This document shows, one piece after another, positions 23,380-34,400 of a DNA stretch of 64,000 nt (the stretch's first letter is position 1; each line of letters begins with the position of its first letter). This stretch comes from Blasia pusilla (taxonomy: Eukaryota > Marchantiophyta > Marchantiopsida > Blasiales). Where the stretch lies: the NCBI GenBank assembly GCA_050084515.1, contig CM114271.1, positions 65,596,001 to 65,660,000 on the forward strand. The letters are read 5' to 3'. A program made the translations under genes and the position numbers. The notes under the pieces are model-generated. The model was not told the origin of the DNA. It did not search any database and was given only the letters and a program-made list of their open reading frames with translations.

Positions 23380-26300
23380 CTAAACAAGATTATTGGAGGT
23401 TTTGGTTTCTTTCTAATTCGATAACTAAGTGAATCAAGTGGTGCTATTCCTGTGTGAGATTATTGGTTTTCGGTATTTTTCCAATTTTTCAATGGAAAAA
23501 TCAAGTTGAGATCAAGTTGGCATAGAACCATGTGGACGTAAGCAAAATGAGATGGAACTTTGGTCATAATGTGGTGACATAAAATTCTTGGGTGAATTGT
23601 GAAGAACCGTCGAAAGAGGATGAGTGAAAATATCAAAGGAGCTTCATCCATAGGACTCACGACAAGAAACCCTTCAAAATTTCACCATCGTGTTGGAGTT
23701 AGTGGCTCGGTTAGTAGATGACGTGTTGTGTTGTGTCTTTATTAGCTCTTTGCCACCATGCCTGAGCTTTTTACCCAATCATCTAATAGGATAATTATTT
23801 ATTGATATGTTCAAGTTACAATTTATGCTCATGAATGCATAAGGTTGTTGGGTAGTTACTCTGAGTTAATCATGATTGTGTTGTGACGTTTGTAGCCGCA
23901 ATGTCTCGTGCAATGATTGCATTTTATCGTTAATGATTGCAAAGTTTAATCAACACCATAGATTTTGACTTGTTCATGAGAGGGGCACTGACACATCATA
24001 CCATATATTTATGTTGTTGCACAACATCATCTAGTGTCATAACACATAGAACTACATTGTGCCTCTTAAGGTCGCACCACACTACCAAGGAGGATTGAGC
24101 CATGCTAGTGTTGAGGATCCAAAGTGATGTTCACAAGTTTGTATAACCATTGCATATGAATTCTCAACAAGATTCTTAAAGTTTTGGAACATTTGAGAAT
24201 ACTTTTGACTTTACTTTTAAGAGATGTACCTATGTTCTTCTAAATACATGACCAATGACAAGATGTTGATAATATATCCCTAATAGAGATGAGAGGCTTA
24301 GACTCCATTCCTAATCCTTGAAGCGTGATTAGAAAGAGATTATTGTCATTTAAGACAACTCCAATGCAACCTAACTCATATAGGATAGTTCTAGAAAAAA
24401 AGATGAAATCAATTATACTCTAACATCCTTTCCTAGCCTCATTGAGATGTTGCTTCAATTGCAGCTTTGTATCTTTAGAGCACAACTCCAATTCTTTAAT
24501 TAGTGCATCGCATGCAATAACTAAATCTTCAAAAAGACTTATCATTAATGGTAATCGATATATCATGAATGACATGCCTTACGTAAGCCATACAATTCAC
24601 CCTTTCTTTTACAAGGGAAAGTATGTTATGCCACATATCCCTAGGAGTACATACGCTTTGCAAAAAGTTGATATTTGCGTGTTTGTCACATTTTAGTTAG
24701 CCGATAGGTAAAGTTCTATCATGTCGATGACATAAAGGTTCAATGAGCTTTTTGGCTGTAACTTTGTCTTGAGATTTTGGAAGAGGTTGGCAATAGGTCC
24801 TTTGTGTAGAGTACATAATCTTTGTGATGATTTCCCTATTTTGGTCTTTGTTAGCTAAGTGACCGGGTCAAGGGTCATTCGGTAACCCTTGCATGGAGGC
24901 TACCGTTTGGAGTATATTTTTGAGAGAAGAGCCTTTAGGCTCTTTCCAAGGCTAGAAGAGATGGATTTCCAAAGCTATCTTTCTCATGTTGAGCCTTTGG
25001 AGCACCTCTCTTGCTGTAGTAGGAACTAGGGTGCTAACGTCCGGATTCCCTCGTAGTAGAGGGCAGAATATGGCTCAATATGCCAATATAGATTTGAGAG
25101 TGGAGTTGGCTGTGCTAACCATTTCTAATCTGATTTTATTGTGCAGTCTCCATATATATGCACGAGTTCATTTTTGTATATGTGTGAATCTAGCTGTATG
25201 TTGGGACGATCGGTGTTGTGTGGTGTGGATGTGACTAGCAATGTGGATTGTGTAGTGACGTGTATGTGCACGATATGTCAAAATTTAGAGTGATAGGCAT
25301 AAAAATTATGTTGCATGAATAATACATATTTTTATTACAATCCAATTGATCATTCATGTCTACATATAATTATGTCCCTAAATTACTGCACAATCGTACG
25401 CTCCTTACTTCTATTTACCATATTTGAGTTTGTCTAATTCTCTCTATTGGCGTGTTTCCTCGAAGATTGAGTCTATCATGAACTCATCTAGGCGTGCAAT
25501 GTGGTGCTAAAAATAGTTCTCCTTGAAAATTTGAAGGTCTTCAATATCAAGCACATACTTTGTCCTTTTCAACTTTTTCTTATGCTCATAGGTTCTAAGC
25601 CTTTCAGCCAAGTGCTCACTACCAAGGGAAACCCAAGCTACATATATAGAAAACATCTCGAATGTTTTAGGAGACACTTCGAATGAACTTCTTCTTTCTC
25701 CGGGTATAAGTGTCTTGCTGAAGGAACCAAAAAAATAAAAATCTCTTGCATCTTGTTGCACTCCCAACCGACCAACTCTTGCATCTTCGAGGTACTACCC
25801 ATGTCCCTTACCAACAAGCAAGATGAATGAAATGAAATGAAATGAAAACTCTCACTCTCTTGAAGACTCTTTTATAAGGAAGAAAAATTTGTGACTCCAA
25901 AGACTTCATTGCCACTCCATTTTGACTCCTATATGAGTCCCATAAGTTGCACTTTACGATTTCACATATTTGCAAAATGCGGCTTCATTGCAAGTCTGGC
26001 TCGCAGTCTGTAGTGCAAATGTCTTGTGAGTGTGCACACTCACAAATACTTAGCAACTATGTAGGCTCACAAACCACCCGCGACCCACAATGGAATGACA
26101 AAAGAGTTGCTCTTGGCAGAAAAGGAATCGCAATGGAGCGGTCTCAATGCCCTTATTTCATGTAGTGTAACTTCTTATAACTTGTTCCATGCTTTTTGAT
26201 ATCTAGATTGGTGAAATCTCCTTTGGGTTTGGGTTTGGGTTCCTTGCATGTGATTAGATCCCATATCCATAGAAAATTTCTTGATCCTAAACTTAAATGT

Positions 26301-28600
26301 GGAAAATATAAAGATAGATCTAAGAATTCTTCTAAGAGCATGCATGAAAATGAAGAATGTGCACTAAAGAATAAATTGAATAATCCCTATCTCTATGAAG
26401 AAAGAAAGAAAATAGAAATGTAGAGAAAAGAGTTTTTTCCCCTAGAATCCATGCAAATTTTTTTACCTAACACTATACATATTATTGTTCAAAACTATCC
26501 AAGTTATCTTGAACTTGGGTATGTACCAATAATGATTATTTTATGCAAGATCCCTAATTTTTTTTATAATATGTTCTAATAGCAATGCTATATGTCAAAA
26601 TATGTAAAAAGTTCTATAACATCACATATTTTTATTTGCAGAACTAAAATTACAATTTTCAAATTAATTTTTAAAATTTTCTTCTATATTTCTATCCTTT
26701 ATTAATTTTTGAAGTTCATTTTTAAAAATTTTCTTATGTAATAATTTTTGGTGCATCCAATGGGACATTAAACTAGTCTCTATAATTCCAAAAGACATAA
26801 TAAGGAAAACTAGTGAGTAAATATTTTTGAGAAGGAAAAAAATTAAAGAAAGTTATTATTTGTTCCAAGTTATATTTTAAACAAGGAAAAAAAGGGAATC
26901 AAAAATTTGATGTTTACTTTGAAAATTATAATTTTTATTCAAAATTATGGAATTCTTAAATTAATTAAACTTTGATTCTACCTCTTCCATATACTATTTG
27001 GAAAATTTTCCATGGTCAAAATGGATGTGAAGATATATTAAAATTTCCAATAGTACGATTTAAAAAAATACAATGATAGAAGATGGGATCATTAATATAG
27101 CTTGGGGTGACAGTGCCCAAAGTTATCTTGTGAGTCCTATCTTGGCATAGACTACCACTTTGAGAGTGAGTTGTGAGTACTATTTTGCGAGTTGCAATCA
27201 TATGAATCTATTATGAGTATCTTGAGTATACCAAACATTTGCAAGTACTTTCTTTTGCGTGTGCTTTGTGCGTATTTTGCAAGTGTTAGGAGGTGCAAGG
27301 ATCTCGTAGAACAAAAGCAAAAAATTTATGAGTAATTTGAGAGTATAACTTGCAAATTTGTGTAGCTTTTGCAAATAAGAGGAATTGCAAGTTACTCGAG
27401 CAACTTGCCAAAGTGTGCTTGCAAATCCGATAGTTTGTAATTTTCAACAAGAACTCAGATAAACTCACAAAGAAGTTGTAACGCACTCACAAATGCACTT
27501 GTAAACTATAAAATTCCTCTTTCTCAATGATCCCTCATATTTTGTTTTTTTTCCCAACTTTCCAAAATTACTCTTCTTACTTTTAAGCTAGTTTCTTTCT
27601 ATAGTAGGATTAAGTCTTAATCTTTGTCATGTCTTTGGTAGAGGATGAAGATTATCAGCACGACACTTTGAGCGAGATGGAGGTTGAGCCCGGTAGATTA
27701 AAGATGATGTGTTAAGGAGGGGCGTAACATGCAAGTGTATGTTTCACTTGGTTTTGGCCTATTGAAGCCTATCTAAGGAACTAATTAATTTAAGGAATTC
27801 CCCTATTTTGAGAGTTGTGTTTCTATTTGTAGAAAGTGACCCTTGAGAGAGAGAGAGAGAGAGAGAGAGAGGTTGTATTCGTATGATATCATTTTATTTT
27901 GATGGCTACTTTTCTCCGTATTCGTGATTGAATACTTTGTCTAGTGTTTTTTCGTGTTTGATTAATAACATTCATCGATATATGTTATGCAATGATGTCT
28001 ATATGCACAATATGTTGAAGGAGAGAATCAATGGATGAATGAGAGTTGTAGTGTAATTTTTTTCCCCTTATCCTTCACTCTCCCTCCTAATATATTCTAA
28101 TGTGATTATGATACTAATTATGTTGTGTCATGGTGATTAACAATACAAATAGCTTCTATCCATGAGAATCATGTAAAGATAACCTAAGATAACCTGCCAT
28201 TATTAGATCAAATTCTACGAAAATGATTGTTTCTAAACTATTAAAAATGAATGAAGATTAAAAAAAAAATTCCCAAAAATTTACCTCAATGGAGCTTAAT
28301 CCCCCTTAAAAATCTTCTTATAAATTAAAAAATCAATCCAAATTGTGCAAAGAGGAAGAGAAACTCACTAATTTATGAGGTAAAAATTAACTACTTTGGG
28401 AGTGCAGAAATTTAGTACTCATATTTGCCAATTTTCTATGCTTTTGCGACAATTATGCAAGGCTTTGCAAATAAGAAAAGGGAGTACATAGAATGTATAT
28501 CCATTTTATTATAAAATAAACCTCACAAGAGGACAAAGAAAGGTAATAACATCTCAAAAGAGGAGTCAAAAAATGCAAAAAAGAATGCAAAAAGAAAATG
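23380..28600. other. AT-rich intergenic DNA
   Basis: No coding region can be supported on either strand. It contains a (GA)n microsatellite at about 27845-27871 and a Helitron-like 3' terminus at about 26775 (GGGACATTAAACTAGT). The sequence is otherwise unremarkable. Confidence 0.6.
27845..27871. repeat. (GA)n microsatellite
   Basis: A pure GA dinucleotide run of about 13 units. Confidence 0.9.
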
Positions 28601-29631
28601 GCAACTAGCCAACGCAAACACCGACTCAACAAGCTACACGATTGATAGCCTGAAACAAATGTGACAAGAACACGAGTAGTTGGTCAAACGTGAATGGAAG
28701 ACGAGGCAAGCGACCCCCTACCACCTCTGCTCGACATATCAATGCCAAGGCTTGTGCACGTTGTAAGGCCACTAAGAAGTATTGCCGAAAATAAGTAGTA
28801 ACTATAGAGAGAGAAGGACTACGGGAAGGGGCAAGATGATGATTCTCGAGGGAGTGATGAGCACATGTTTTCAGGAAAGTATCAAAAGACATATGTACAT
28901 GACTGAATACTTCCACTGTGCAAAAAGAATAAATCCATCAGTCGCATGTCTCACAACATAACTTAACTCCTTGATTCTTGCTGCAGCTTCGGCCGCCGAA
29001 CCTTTGGTATGTGCGGCTTGACAGAAAAACTCAGAATGTGTTGGATCAACAACCACCACATCACCTAATATTTGGAATCCAACTCCAGACACAATAAGAT
29101 CCTCTCTTCGACGAGAGGTTGCTTGTGTGGTTGAAGGTAGGACATGGAGTTACTCTTGCCCAACGGTGTATCCACCATGTGCACATCGGAGAATATGGAT
29201 ATCCTTATCATCAATGGGATCCCTGCATATACAATTCGGCATACCTAACAGAGAAAGATGGAGAAGTCCAAGACGTAACCGCAAAGTTGTCAAGAATATA
29301 CTTCGAGGAAGACGAAATGGAAGAATAAGAGGATTTGCAGTAAGCCACGCCCCCGCTCCGGTACGCACACATGAACACAGAAAAGCTCGATGAGCGTGAG
29401 AGGATGCCTCGGAGAGAATGCTGGAAAAGTTGATTTGATGCAGATTCTTGGAGATATGCTCTTGAAGTCGATCAAGCCCTTCCGTAATCAATTGACTAAA
29501 AGGGGTATAATTGCATGTGTAGCAAGAAGAAGAAGAGCTCGTGCAGATCTCAGTTGTTGTTGTTGAAATAACAAGTCCCTCTCCTCTACATGTTGGATTC
29601 TCAACATCCACTTCTCTAAGCATCATTAATA

Positions 29632-30014
29632 TGATCGGCCCCCTTGTATGAGGAGAAGTCTAGATTGATGGTTCCGACTTAGACGTCGAAGGAGTCATAG
29701 TAATATGACGTAGGTGGTTTTAGGGGTAGCATTACTAGGTTTATCTAACCCTATATTGCATCAGGGTGCGGGGCACCTGATGCAATATAGTTCTATTAAT
29801 AGAAACGAAGAAAAATAGGTAAAAACCCTAGTTTTCCCGAGTAGTCAAATAGTCGGAAGCCGCAACGGTAGCGTATTCTCGTATGTTGAGTTATCTCCAT
29901 GTTCAGGTTCCATCGAAACTCTTCTGTGAGCGCACGGACGGACTAGGCCACTTTGTATCTCTAAGTTTGGTAAAGATTTCAATGATGTCGTCACTTTTGT
30001 TTTCTTACACTACA
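29632..30014 (+). repeat. Solo-LTR-like copia sequence inserted in the non-LTR element
   Basis: About 380 bp matching, as reverse complement, the LTR-like sequence at about 48900-49284 next to a copia RNase H. Shared tracts include AGGTGGTTT, TAACCCTAT, AGGGTGCG.GGCACCT, CTAGTTTTCC, GCATTCTCGTAT/GCGTATTCTCGTAT and CATGTT.AGGTTCCATCGAA. It holds a palindrome around GATGCAATATAG. Candidate ends are TG (29632) and CA (30014); no clear target-site duplication was found, so ends are approximate. Confidence 0.68.
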
Positions 30015-31059
30015 TGGGCGATATGATTCATCAAGATAGGTGTATCTCCTTGGAGAAACCTTGAAGCCATAATCGGTACTACCAACGCCCAACTCCCCAA
30101 AAAGCCTTCGGAAGCACAAGCGACTGTGGAGGACAATTCCATCCCTCCAAAAGGAATAGGCAAGATAGCTTGTCGTGAAGCCAAGACATCATCCTCTCCC
30201 TTAAAGGTATTCGGGCCAAGAAGTTGACCAAAATTTTCCAAGATAGAAGCGTCAAAAGAGGCCAACCGATGTAAGAACCTTGAAGTGGGAGGACAAGTGC
30301 GAAGAAGGTAGGAAGGACCTCGTAGAAAAAATTGGGAGAGAATCCCATAAGCCACTTGGGGATCCCCTAGCTGAGGTAACAAATGAAGCCATTCCACGTC
30401 TTTCGAAAGGGCCTCATCCAAGAACTTTGATACATAGTGGATGAAGCCAATTGGCACCCCAAGAACCCTAACCCCTTCAATGTAGATGGGAAAATCAAGA
30501 GTAGGTGGGATGAATGTTGAGGGAAGGCATGAAGGAGACCATACTCCACATTTACTAGGTTGGACTTTAAGGTTTAAGAAAGAGAGTTGCTCCACAAAAT
30601 GGGTATAAGCAGGAACCACTTCAGAAGAAGGACCTATAATGTGAGTGTTATCAACAATAGAAGGGAAAAGACAAGATGGAAATGCTTGCGCTGATGCTCG
30701 AAGGGCACGAAAATGCGCAATGGCAAAGAGTGGGCCACCCATGGGATCACCTTGACGTGTGCCACATCGACTTGAATTGCTACCCAATCTAGATGAATAT
30801 CAAGAGTGGAGCGAATCCCATGCACCACAACCTCACAAACTCCACGAGTTGCCACTCCAAATTGATGAGGAAATAAGTGGGCACTACAGTGAAGACGAAA
30901 TTGTAAGCATGGGGATCGACCAACCAAGCGGTATAAAACCTCTCCAATAGCCAAAGGGCGCACACATGAAGGAGGCTTATCCATAGCCAACAAACGACAA
31001 GCCCCTAAGAGCCTAGAGATAGAGAATGGGAGACAACCAGCCGCCATATGTGCACACAT
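30005..31059 (-). pseudogene. Non-LTR reverse transcriptase, inactive
   Basis: Two overlapping frames, 31059-30634 and 30787-30005, together cover the fingers and palm. Motif A has Asp in QVDVA, motif B is RQGDPMGGPLFA, and motif C reads VDNTH where active copies usually have ADDTH. A frameshift separates motif A from motif B. The second frame ends at 30005 inside the inserted LTR. Confidence 0.75.
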
Positions 31060-33411
31060 CTTATATAGAGAGACAAAGTCACTTGCTGAATCTGCCGAGA
31101 TAAAGCAATCGCGGAGATGCTAAAAAACTATCCTAATAGCCCGCTTGCTGATAAGCGAGGAGTATGCAGAAAAGCCCTTGTGAAAACCTCCAAGTCAAGC
31201 TCCAAGTGAAGGTCCGTTGTATAGTCTTCCACAAAAGATGGAGCATCGCCACTTGAAGAAGGGTGAAGAGCTTCTAAGAGAGCCATTGTTTCCGCATTTG
31301 GAACCGCCGGAGAAAGAGGACCCAATGCTCGAGCTGCATATGAAAACTCACCAACCTGCCCCAAAAGTAGACTTCCTCGAAGGCGTTGATGTATTGAAGG
31401 CCTCCCATGATTGGCATGTTGAGTGGGATAAGCCGCAGCTAAGGGCTCTGCTCGAAGTACATGCTCATTCTGAAGATTCTCCGAATCCCCAGATATAAAG
31501 CGTTGAATACGTGTGGAGGTTTCACGATGACCCATCGCACCACCCATTGGACGGAGGACTAAAGCCCATTGTGGGAAGAGTAATAGGAGATACCAAACAT
31601 TGATATATGTGGGTTCACGCGCTAACCTTTCTAATTGGAAAAGCAAAGCTTGTTGGGTGATGGGATAAAGAGCAATAGGAATGCGAGTGTAGAGTCTAGG
31701 ACGAGGAAGATCTGGATGGAAAGAGCGAAGGAGATCAATTTGGCTTAACCAGGTCTAAACAATTGTTGTGGGAAGTACTATAGGAGGTGGTATCGAGTTA
31801 GGGATTAAAGACCCATGCATGGATCGACAATATCGCTGATGTTTTTGATCCCATTAGGAGCAAACTCCTTACCACAAGGTATGCAACGAACCTTTGGTAG
31901 AAATGCAGAAGTAGAAGGGTTACAAGGAGAGAAGGTGGGAGGTGCAAGAGATGGTGATGGACGACGATGAGGGGGTAAGTAGGTTGGGGAAGGAGGAGGA
32001 GGAAGAGGGGAGATAAGGGTAGAATATATGGGAGTTGGAAGCAAGGGCATAGATGAGATATGTGGGGCTGGCAAAGTAGAAGGATTCAGTAATAATGGAT
32101 CAAGATTAGGCTTAATAGGACAAGATGAAGAGGGGAGAAGAGGGAGAATCCGGAAGAAATATAGCGAGTGTAATGGGTGTATTAGCATTTGGAGGAAAAT
32201 GGCAAGATCTACGATGAGGAGGTGAACCAGGGGAGAGGTTACGACTGTAGGAAGGCGTGTAAAACCAGATAAGTGAATCTATGGAGAATCCAACTCTATC
32301 TCTGATGACATAGAAGCAAAGGTAGGTAAGTCATCAAAGACAAGGGAAGACATATGAAACGTGGTTTGGAGAAAGCATAAGGATAACGAGAAAAAAAAGA
32401 AGAGTGGAATCCGTCCAAAAGAAATCTAGATGGAGAGAAGAAGATTAGGAAATACCGAATTTATGATTGAAAATTACTATAAGAAAAATATAAAAAGCAA
32501 ATGAAAAGGAAAAGTGATGTATATGGTATTGGAAGAGGTGGCTCAAGAATATGAATTTCTAATGTCCTTAAGGAAATGGCAAACGCATGTAGAGGCAAAA
32601 TAGTAAGGTAAAGAGTTGAAAGAGTAAGGAAGACTTTTGGGAGGAATTGACCTAAAACAAACCTGTACACAAAAATAGGCATCTACGGAGAAGGAAGAAA
32701 AACTAGAAAACCTACTTGATATGAAAAGAGCGAGCTCATCAAGATGATCGAAACAAGCCCAAACACGTCCAAAACCGACACTCCAAAAGAAAATTATGAA
32801 AGAAATTGAAACACCAAAAAAGAGGATGTGAAGAGTAAGTGAGCCACCCACCAATGACTGCTATGAGGGAATGAGTTCGTAATGGTGGGCCCAGCCCGTA
32901 TCAAAACATCCAGAAAAGCAAGAAGAACCCTTAAACCGATGATAACCCGATATTATTTTATAAGGAGAGCCTTATGTGTGAAATTGAGTATAGGAATCTA
33001 TGAGCACATTTAGGAGAGAAAGAGGTCCAATGGTCCCAACAATTTTGGAAAACTCAATCTTAGTGGAAAAAAGAAGACCCCAAAACTCAAGCTTAAGAAG
33101 ATGAACAAGTTGGGTCTTAGATTGAAAAGATTGGATCACCATGGAAATAGTTACAAGCAAAATTCTAAACTTCCCTCCTTCTCCTCCGCCATAATCCTCT
33201 TCCTCCATGTTAAAAACCCATTCAGAAAACAAAAACTTGTCAAATCATGAAATGTACTCCCAAAGCTATCAATCTCGAGAGTATTTTTTGAAAATTCCGA
33301 AAGTATTGTATGTTCGCTTGGCGAGTATAAGAAAGGAGTGTTTTTGACTTGCAGGGCACTAAGTTATCATCTTTATTCACATTCTTCAAACCACTTTGCC
33401 AAGCTAGTGGG

Positions 33412-33484
33412 AAATTTCCAATCTTACCCTGCCTTTGAAGGACCATGAATTCCTTGGAAAATGGCATAGTAAGATTGGAAATTT
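33412..33484. repeat. Hairpin with 16-bp arms
   Basis: AAATTTCCAATCTTAC (33412-33427) and its perfect reverse complement (33469-33484) enclose 41 bases. The loop also carries partial complementarity (AATTCC, TTGG). Size fits a plant hairpin-RNA precursor or foldback element. Confidence 0.7.
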
Positions 33485-33867
33485 GCAAACCAAGTCTCAT
33501 GTGTACAATATTAATAGAAAAGAAATAGAACCCCAATTAGAGAGAGGAGTCTAAAGTGCTCTTTTTTGTGTGGCCACATAGTTTTATTGTGTACCTTCTT
33601 CATGGTAAAAGTAAGCATAGTCTTTTGGGAGGAAGGAAAATAAGTGAACAAAAGAGAAAAATAAAAGAAAAACTATGATGGAACTTATATTATCTTAATT
33701 ATTTTTTCCTGGTGCAACTTAATAATTCCTTTCCTTCTGTGACAATAGATTTGACTGTCAATTGGGACACACTTGCAATAGGTTTTAGTCGGTAGTCCTA
33801 AAATGTTGCCCACTTCAGTTTGTGGGTGATGCCTTAAAGAAAATGGTCCTTTGGTGCATGATAGTTA

Positions 33868-33914
33868 GGGACTTGAAAAGCACTAATGAAGTTCGTTAGT
33901 GCTTTTCAAGTCCC
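33868..33914. repeat. Perfect 19-bp-stem hairpin
   Basis: GGGACTTGAAAAGCACTAA (33868-33886) and TTAGTGCTTTTCAAGTCCC (33896-33914) are exact reverse complements around a 9-base loop. A perfect arm indicates recent origin. It lies about 490 bases beyond the PEX5 stop codon. Confidence 0.85.
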
Positions 33915-34400
33915 ACCAGGAAAGTGCCATTACTTTCATTCACAACCTGCATCTGGAATGAATGTGCTCGAAGCAAGATACTACTTTCTACCTCGACGTT
34001 GACTACGCATTTTTAAGCAATTCAACATCATCTCATATCCAAATAAATCTGCTATGCCATGATCGTAATTATACTAAATTCTTCGATGTCAATATACAAG
34101 GTTTCTTGAAGGAAACCATCTGGGGCTGTGATGTTCTTACATGAAATTAGACCTTCCCACCTTGAATAAGGTGAATATTGATATGAAACTGCGCGGGTCC
34201 AGTGCACATCTTAAATGGAAATTTTCCCCTGGGAATTCAAGAATTACATAAGAAGGTAAGAGGGGAGGGGTGGTACCAGGTGCAAAGAATGAACACTCTC
34301 CTGCTGAACAGTGTTGGCCTATGGAACTGATGAGAATCCCAGGGACCTACCCAGTGAAGCTTTGATCTCCTGGGATCTATAAAGCTGAAATATCTAGAGC

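Larger units (their letters stand above)
28600..32230 (-). mobile_element. Non-LTR retrotransposon remnant with restriction-like endonuclease
   Basis: Collinear minus-strand pieces form one element. (1) 32188-31805: proline-rich N-terminus ending in a Cys-containing segment, VRCIPCGKEFAPNGIKN. (2) 31646-31128: pre-RT region (QVGEFSYAARALGPLSPAVP). (3) 31059-30634: reverse transcriptase start (RPLAIGEVLYRLVGR, HQFGVATRGVCEVVVHGI, QVDVA with the motif A Asp). (4) 30787-30015: motif B GTRQGDPMGGPLFA and motif C FPSIVDNTHIIGP. (5) 29626-29150: GAGAWLTANPLILPF and a C-x-C-x-H-x-C knuckle, CICRDPIDDKDIHILRC. (6) 29092-28871: DVVVVDPTHSEFF, the core of a restriction-like nuclease. (7) 28916-28626: C-terminal tail. 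Stops and frameshifts abound and motif C has VDN for ADD, so it is dead. Parts 4 and 5 are separated by an LTR-like insertion. Confidence 0.75.
32230..34400. other. Intergenic, 3' flank of PEX5
   Basis: No coding region recognised. Contains two strong hairpins (33412-33484 and 33868-33914). The 34150-34400 portion probably includes the PEX5 3' UTR. Confidence 0.5.

Noticed and set aside
25507-25767. Minus-strand 86-codon frame suspected to be a transposase piece
   Set aside because: No catalytic or DNA-binding motif could be identified; left as unassigned intergenic DNA.
30759-31498. Plus-strand frames in the 30.7-31.5 kb region
   Set aside because: Antisense to the non-LTR reverse transcriptase and its pre-RT region.
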